Source of the DNA: Blastocystis hominis
Taxonomy: Eukaryota > Sar > Bigyra > Opalinata > Blastocystidae
DNA: 64,000 bases
Direction: 5' to 3'
NCBI RefSeq assembly: GCF_000151665.1
Contig: NW_013171866.1
Location: 620,001 to 684,000, forward strand
Shown here: in pieces, positions 58,873 through 64,000 of the stretch
Position numbering within the stretch: position 1 is the stretch's first letter
Layout of the letters: each line of letters opens with the position of its first letter
Translations under genes and position numbers: made by a program
Notes under the pieces: generated by a model
The model's input: only the letters and a program-made list of their open reading frames with translations
The model's database searches: none
What the model was told of the DNA's origin: nothing

Positions 58873-59913
58873 ATGAACAAGTGGATTCACAAACTCGATG
58901 ACTGGATAAGCAACAAAGAAACATTGACGCCATTACCAGAAAAGGATGTTTTTCAACTTTGTACTTTAGTGAGTGGTGTCCTATCGCCTTCATTTTTAGG
59001 CCAAAGAAATACTTATATGCGAGCCAAATATTAAATATATTCAGGGGCCAGTTGCCGTCGTTGGGGACATTCATGGGCAGTATTCGGACTTAATAGAGAT
59101 TTTTAGAATAAACGGTGATGCTCCTTTCTCAAACTACTTGTTTCTTGGAGACTATGTCGATCGAGGGCAAAAATCTGTACTCAGCTGTCATTTCGCTTTA
59201 GGGATAGGTGGAAACGATCACACTACTCGTGTTATTGAAAATTCGGTATCCAGATCGTATCACCCTTATTCGTGGCAATCACGAAAGTGAGCAGCCAAAT
59301 AAATTGTATCGCCTCCTTCCTCTCTTTCTAAGCTAGTTATGGATTCTACGAAGAGTGCATTGAGAAGTACGGAGACGAGCGAGTCTGGAGCTACTTTTCG
59401 GATCTATTCTGCTATTTGCCGATCGGTTCTATTATCAACGATCGATATCTCGCTGTCCACGGAGGCCTCTCGCCATCACTCTGTTCCATCGACCAGATCC
59501 AGGAGCTAAATCGCGTAAAGCAAGTCCCTAACATATCCTTCTCGAGGATTCATGGCTGCTTAACACCAGGAGGGAGGCTTCTGCGACCTTTTGTGGTCCG
59601 ATCCGTATGAAGTCGCGGGATGGAAGTTGTCTCCCCGCGGGATTGGATATTGCTTCGGAGAGGATATCAGCAAGCAGTTCAATCGAGAAAACGCGCTGCA
59701 GTGCATCGTTCGGGGCCACCAGGTGATTAGTTACGTGCAGAGCGAGGGTGGTGGATGATGCTCTAGGGATATCAGTTTTGTCATGATAAAAATGTAATCA
59801 CTGTTTTTTCCGCGCCGAAATACTGCGGAATGAAGAACACGGCAGCCGTCATGGTCATATCAGATAACCAAGAGTTTTCCTTGTTTGGTTTTTTCAGCTT
59901 CACTCATAAGTAG
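58873..59913 (+). CDS. PP2A-type serine/threonine protein phosphatase catalytic subunit
   Basis: ATG 58873 begins [18 protein letters not shown], like PP2A/PP4/PP6. All metal-binding motifs are present: [11 protein letters not shown] (GDxHG), [13 protein letters not shown] (GDxVDRG), ITLIRGNHE (RGNHE), [12 protein letters not shown] (HGG), with [19 protein letters not shown] and [16 protein letters not shown]. Six introns of about 31-49 bp restore the frame, for example after QKS (31 bp, next exon [17 protein letters not shown]) and after HQVISY (32 bp). The C-terminus ([10 protein letters not shown]) lacks the YFL methylation tail of PP2A proper, so PP6/Sit4-like or a divergent member is likelier. 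The loop after the HGG motif is shortened. TGTTTGTT at 59969. Confidence 0.88.
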
Positions 59914-59968
59914 TGTTCAGTACTAGTGCTTGTTGGAATTGTAACTTTCTTTCGAAAGATGACATCAT

Positions 59969-59976
59969 TGTTTGTT
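59969..59976 (+). terminator. TGTTTGTT 3'-end motif (phosphatase)
   Basis: Octamer 56 bp after the TAG at 59911-59913. Confidence 0.5.
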
Positions 59977-60099
59977 TGTAGTAAATAACCGCGGAAGAGT
60001 ATCTTTCTCTCTGAAACTCCACTCACTATTGAACTGATGAATGTGCGGTTATTCCTGATAGTAACTACGTACATATTCTGTATATGTCAACGTAAATGT

Positions 60100-60438
60100 G
60101 ATGACTGTAGGTTGTTCAATGAGGGTAACCGAGAGCTCCGTTTTAAGAATGGGACTCGAAAATGCCCCAGCTCGTAGTCAGTCTTTCCGTTGTCGGGATG
60201 TTTCCTATTACTCCACTTTGAACGGTATGGTCTCTTCGTGTCAAAGTGAGACTTCGTTTGGATTAAATATGAATCGTAATGCGCAATATACAAATTCTAT
60301 TCAAAAGTTCGAACTGTAGTTCAATTTTGAGCGTAGCTTCCCTTGGGTGAATAAGAATATATCCGGTAGTAAGGAGCGCAGTTTCTCGTTATTCTATGAT
60401 GATTCCGAGAACTCTGGTACGACTCTGTTTCGTTGAGG
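60100..60438 (+). CDS. Ser-rich ORF with one internal TAG, doubtful gene
   Basis: A frame from ATG 60100 (MTVGCSMRVTESSVLRMGLE) runs to TAG 60317 and continues in the same frame (FNFERSFPWVNKNISGSKER, then SFSLFYDDSENSGTTLFR) to TGA 60436. Composition is uniform on both sides of the TAG (Ser, Asn, Phe, Arg), suggesting one former gene. No GT-AG interval removes the TAG in frame. Broken gene or mis-read base. Confidence 0.35.
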
Positions 60439-60531
60439 TCATTAGTAGAAAACTCTTTGCTTAGAAACATCTCAAGGCTGCTTCGTAACAAGCGTGATAA
60501 AACAACCTTTATTTTTCTTTCAATATCTCCA

Positions 60532-60939
60532 ATGGATCAAGATCGTTTATCTGTATTCGTAAAAAACATGTAGGAGTATTTATCTCATGCGATGTCATAG
60601 AAATATAGTGGAATTAAACGTTAGTATCGTCCGAGTTGGAGATGGACCTCTCTTGTTTGGTTTGCTTGGTCGGATTCAATCATTTCGTTGATTTTAGATG
60701 ATTCGGTAATATCTTCGCCAGGATTATCATTTTGGTCCCTGGAGAGGAAGGACAATCAGCGCATGACAGTGAAGCTTCTCATTGAAGAGGATCCTGTGGA
60801 GGTGGAACTTCAATGGACCCTGAAGGAAGCAAGTGTTGGAGCAACCAATCGAAAGGACCCGCGACTGATACCGATTATCGTTGTGTTTTTGATAGAACTT
60901 GCATTTTTGATTACCATTGCCTTTGTACTATTATATTGA
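60532..60939 (+). CDS. Small tail-anchored membrane protein, unidentified
   Basis: Exons 60532-60569, 60601-60659, 60698-60939 with introns of 31 and 38 bp; 339 bp, 112 aa. The soluble part (MDQDRLSVFVKNINIVELNV, SFWSLERKDNQRMTVKLLIE, VEVELQWTLKEASVGATN) is followed by one C-terminal helix (LIPIIVVFLIELAFLITIAF) ending in LLY. This topology (N-cytosolic, C-terminal anchor) suggests post-translational insertion, as for SNARE-like or ER/outer-membrane proteins. No family recognised. TGA 60937 is followed by TGTTTGTT at 60958-60965, which supports the gene end. Confidence 0.7.
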
Positions 60940-61699
60940 TATTTAGCTGGATTGGTTTGTTTGTTGGAAAGAATCGAAACGAGGGGGAGGGAGAAGGGAG
61001 GTGGAATGCTGGCTAGAACAGAAAAGGAATGGAGAGCGTTGAAACAATAAGCAATATGTTTTGGTTAGGATGAGTGCGATCGGTTCAGAAAGGGCATTCT
61101 TTCGTGAAAAGGAACAACTGAGAATAGCTCCTCTTATAGCAAATAAAAAATAGATTCTCTAGTTATCCATAGGGTAAATAGACTTCGAGCAATATACATA
61201 TTTGGCACCGTGAAAATGTTGGAAATCGAGACCCTATTGTAGTAGAACAGCTTCCACTAATGTGATTTACTCCCTATGTCTGTAGAATTGATTGGAGAAT
61301 GAGAATACAAATATGAAGCAATCCACAAGGTTTTCAGAGTACATATTCTTACTAATGAGAGATACTGAACTAGATTTTTGATCCAGACATACAGTAAATT
61401 GTGGATAGCAGATAGCATTACGTATTTCCCATCAATAAAGCAATCTCATTCATAGCAAATAATACTCAAAACAACTATCCAGTGGGTTAAAGTTCCGTTT
61501 TTAACAATATTTATTCCCCACGGCAACAGTGAGAGAAAATTCCGCTCTTAAGATAGCTTCGAGAAGTTATCCTCGAATAGTGCAGTTAGGTCCTTAAATT
61601 ATAGTTCAAAATTACTTTACTTGTTTTAAAAACAAATAATAGGAAGAGAATGAAAATACCTTCGATTATGGCAATTCCATAATTTGCCAAACTAAGATA
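60940..61699. other. Spacer, no gene seen
   Basis: About 750 bp without a supported frame, downstream of the tail-anchored protein. Moderately AT-rich. Confidence 0.5.
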
Positions 61700-61909
61700 A
61701 TGTGTCAAATAGTAAAAAAAAAGTCAATGTGCTGTATATGTGGTGCGATTGCGCGTATGTTTGGATTTGGTAATCCTGGAATTGAATCGGGAAGTGCGGC
61801 GGCGTCAATGATGAGTGCTTCTTGGAGATCTGGAATTGGAAGAGGCATAATATCAGCATTTCAAAGCGTAGGAGCGACGTTTGGATCATCTAGAAGCCGT
61901 AATGGCTAG
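61700..61909 (+). CDS. ISG12/IFI6-like glycine-alanine-rich hydrophobic protein
   Basis: 69 residues from ATG 61700. After a Cys-rich basic start (MCQIVKKKSMCCICGAIAR) the text reads FGFGNPGIESGSAAASMMSA, then SGIGRGIISAFQSVGATFG. This follows the ISG12 (Ifi-6-16) family pattern: GF-x2-xGI-x2-GS-x-AA-x-MMS..., then GG-x-V-x4-x-LQS-x-GA. Animal members sit in mitochondrial or nuclear-envelope membranes. The match is by pattern recognition. The frame ends SSRSRNG at TAG 61907, and more exons are possible. It may be part of a longer gene with the overlapping ORF that follows. Confidence 0.45.
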   Translation: MCQIVKKKSMCCICGAIARMFGFGNPGIESGSAAASMMSASWRSGIGRGIISAFQSVGATFGSSRSRNG

Positions 61910-62129
61910 TAAGGACAGTAATAATATGCGTACTGTATTGCAGGCAAAATCAAAAACTAATGTAGACAATCAGTATTGTTTGTTATTAAAATTCAAGGAT
62001 TTGATTAGAAATAGAAATAGACTATTGCTGGCCAAATATAAAGAAACGAATATCATACAAATGCTTAACTATTTGTATAAAAAAGGGAATAATCATAAAT
62101 GTATCACTATTCTCTATTATGCAATTTGA
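61902..62129 (+). CDS. Hypothetical ORF, 75 aa, Lys/Asn-rich
   Basis: ATG 61902 (MASKDSNNMRTVLQAKSKTN) overlaps the end of the ISG12-like ORF by 8 bp in another frame and continues helical and basic (LLLKFKDLIRNRNRLLLAKY, NIIQMLNYLYKKGNNHK) to TGA 62127. AT-rich composition makes it doubtful. Confidence 0.3.
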   Translation: MASKDSNNMRTVLQAKSKTNVDNQYCLLLKFKDLIRNRNRLLLAKYKETNIIQMLNYLYKKGNNHKCITILYYAI

Positions 62130-62349
62130 TTATTTTGATAATTTGGATACAGACTGAATGTTAAGCATTGAGCAAGACAATTTTACAAGATGATTCAAAC
62201 AGAATATATACACTTTTCGATTTGTATATACACTCGACAAGCGAGAAATCACTATAGAATTAACACAACAAAAAGATTCCCGCAAGACTACAATAAAAAG
62301 ATTTGGAATGTCTAAACACAATCAATAATAAGCATATAGAACCTCATTC

Positions 62350-63575
62350 TAATGTAACGGAACGAGGATAATAGAATCTCGATCTTTTAGGATTCTTGAC
62401 GGATATCAAATTGGGAAGATGTACATTCAATCACTTCATTCGAATTCATTCAATCCATTCAATTATTGTTGATAAGGAATCACGGAAAACATCATCACCT
62501 ATTGTGATGGATTGTAGATTTGGAAGATCTATGTATCATCCAAATATTCAATATCAGTTCAATACCTCGAATCACAAACGAATTGTAATAGAAATTGAAT
62601 GAATAACTTCCAAGTATACCAATTTGAATGGATTGTAATTGTGGTAGATTCTTCAATTCAAAGTCGCCAGCAAAATCATTGAAACTAGATTCACCAATTT
62701 GAATGGATTCCAATGATTTACATTTCAATATGTGGAATGATTTCGATTCATCATCTCTCAATCCATTCTGTTTCTGAGTAAAAAAATACTTACCGATTTT
62801 GATAGTTTTCAATCGATTCAATCCATCGATTTGGAATGTTTGTACTGATTCAAAACAATCATCACCAATTTCGATTGATTCCAAATTATACAACAATGAA
62901 ACATCCCAATCAACCAATACACATTTGTCACTCAGTTTCAAATGTTTCATTCCCATATTCAATGATTTGTTTCCATCGCCTTCATATTTTTCATCAGTAT
63001 CACTTTCAATTCCATAATACCATTCACATTCATTCACTAATTTACCATACTGATCGATCATACACTTTTCCAATTCCAAATCGATTATCATCACACCAAT
63101 ATCCTTCATATTCAATCAAACCATTATTATGATAACTCGTTCCATAGCCAAATCGTTTCCAATTGATCATTATGCCCTTGTACACCAATATTCCATCATC
63201 ATCATACATTTCACCATATCCAAATGGAATTCCTATTTTACGTTCTCTATTTGTCAATACCAAGCCTTCAAATCGACTTCCATGGTCCAAATCCACTATT
63301 CCTTCTCCAATAAATTCTTCACTATATGAAATATCACCAATTTGATGATTTCCAAACACTTTCAAGATTTTCTGCTCATTGAGGACAAATCCTTGATTCA
63401 TGAATATTCCATTATTGAATTGCAATACTACACATTGTCTATTACTCAATATGAGTAAAATCCAGCCATTTGGTTTCATTTCTCTACCCAAGCATCCCTG
63501 CACATTTTGAATAATAGAACTATCAATTTGATAGTTACTAATAACAGAATTGACAAAATCAACAATCCTTGGCAT
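62350..63575 (-). pseudogene. MORN/LRR family copy 3, frameshifted by a GATC duplication
   Basis: From ATG 63575 the frame encodes MORN-like repeats (FGYGTSYHNNGLIEYEGYW, DDNRFGIGKVYD). At 63052-63059 the sequence is GATCGATC where one GATC would keep frame. After it the downstream frame continues as QYGKLVNECEWYYGIES, CFESVQTFQIDGLNRLKTIK, SFHILKCKSLESIQIG, FELKNLPQLQSIQIG to FVIR and a 37-bp intron (62529-62565) with intact GT-AG. The next repeat exon follows, but the following donor is GG and acceptor TAC, and the Pro-rich linker and one repeat exon are missing. So the gene is broken at one frameshift and at one intron. Confidence 0.8.
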
Positions 63576-64000
63576 CGAAATAAGAAATAATATGTAAAAT
63601 CAGTTAATAGTAGAGTGATGTTTTGTTCAGCAGTGCCAGTTCTTTCATTCTTAATATGTAATATGTGGATTGCACTGTATGGTGCCATCAAATAGTAAAA
63701 TCCCTACCAGAAGTCGTTCTCTATGTAGTAATTGTGTTTACCTTTCTTATAGTATTTACTCCTATCATTGCAACTCTTTTCGTTCCCTAAAAGGTTAAAA
63801 CATTTCAATTACTATGGAAAACCGTTATTTATTGGCTCTTATTTTCCAAAGTATAGAGCGTGATCTCTAAATTGTTTTTCAACAACTTCAATCCCAACTT
63901 AGATCAATCGCAATAATAGTTAAGTAATTCTCCTTTTTGTAAGTTACAACAAAATGGAAATATGATAGGTAGTGCTACAGCCTGAGGTGAAGTCATAACC
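63576..64000. other. Right-edge AT-rich spacer, no gene seen
   Basis: AT-rich sequence upstream of LRR copy 3 with no supported frame. Confidence 0.4.

Overview
The window is nuclear DNA of a protist, most probably Blastocystis or a very close relative (Stramenopiles). Three things point there. Genes are packed almost end to end. Nearly every gene is cut by GT-AG introns of only about 24-58 bp, mostly 28-36 bp, which I placed by restoring reading frames. Most gene ends carry the octamer TGTTTGTT a few to a few dozen bases past the stop. At two genes (SRP54 and the apyrase) no stop codon is encoded at the expected C-terminus; the frame runs into a T-A or T-G exactly 3 bases before the octamer, so poly(A) addition would make the stop. 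That is the polyadenylation-dependent stop known from Blastocystis.

Layout. 1-1.8 kb: GC-rich edge of a fibronectin-III-type gene full of microsatellites. 1.8-21 kb: AT-rich accessory DNA with two members of a MORN/Pro-rich/leucine-rich-repeat family (2.8 and 19.6 kb), about 6 kb of decayed, simple-repeat-rich sequence, and a decayed Maverick/Polinton-type element (about 11.3-19.0 kb) with a DD35E integrase and a protein-primed family B DNA polymerase. A third, broken family member lies at 62.4-63.6 kb on the minus strand.

21.2-61 kb is the gene-dense core: a capping-enzyme-like protein that has lost both catalytic centres, the TORC2 subunit Rictor, a WD40-like protein, exportin-T, a Pro/Ser-rich protein, a divergent Hsp70, nicalin, a tandem class II aldolase/adducin-head protein, a possible structured RNA, SRP54, an IFRD-family protein, an apyrase (CANT1 type), SmG, a Tom40-like barrel, RBM48, a large unidentified protein, a longin-like candidate, a PP2A-type phosphatase, a small tail-anchored protein and an ISG12/IFI6-like ORF.

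Most core genes serve RNA and secretory housekeeping (tRNA export, Sm ring, splicing factor, SRP, nicalin). No operon logic is evident. Intron positions are read by eye from frame continuity and homology; I ran no searches, so product names rest on recognised motifs.
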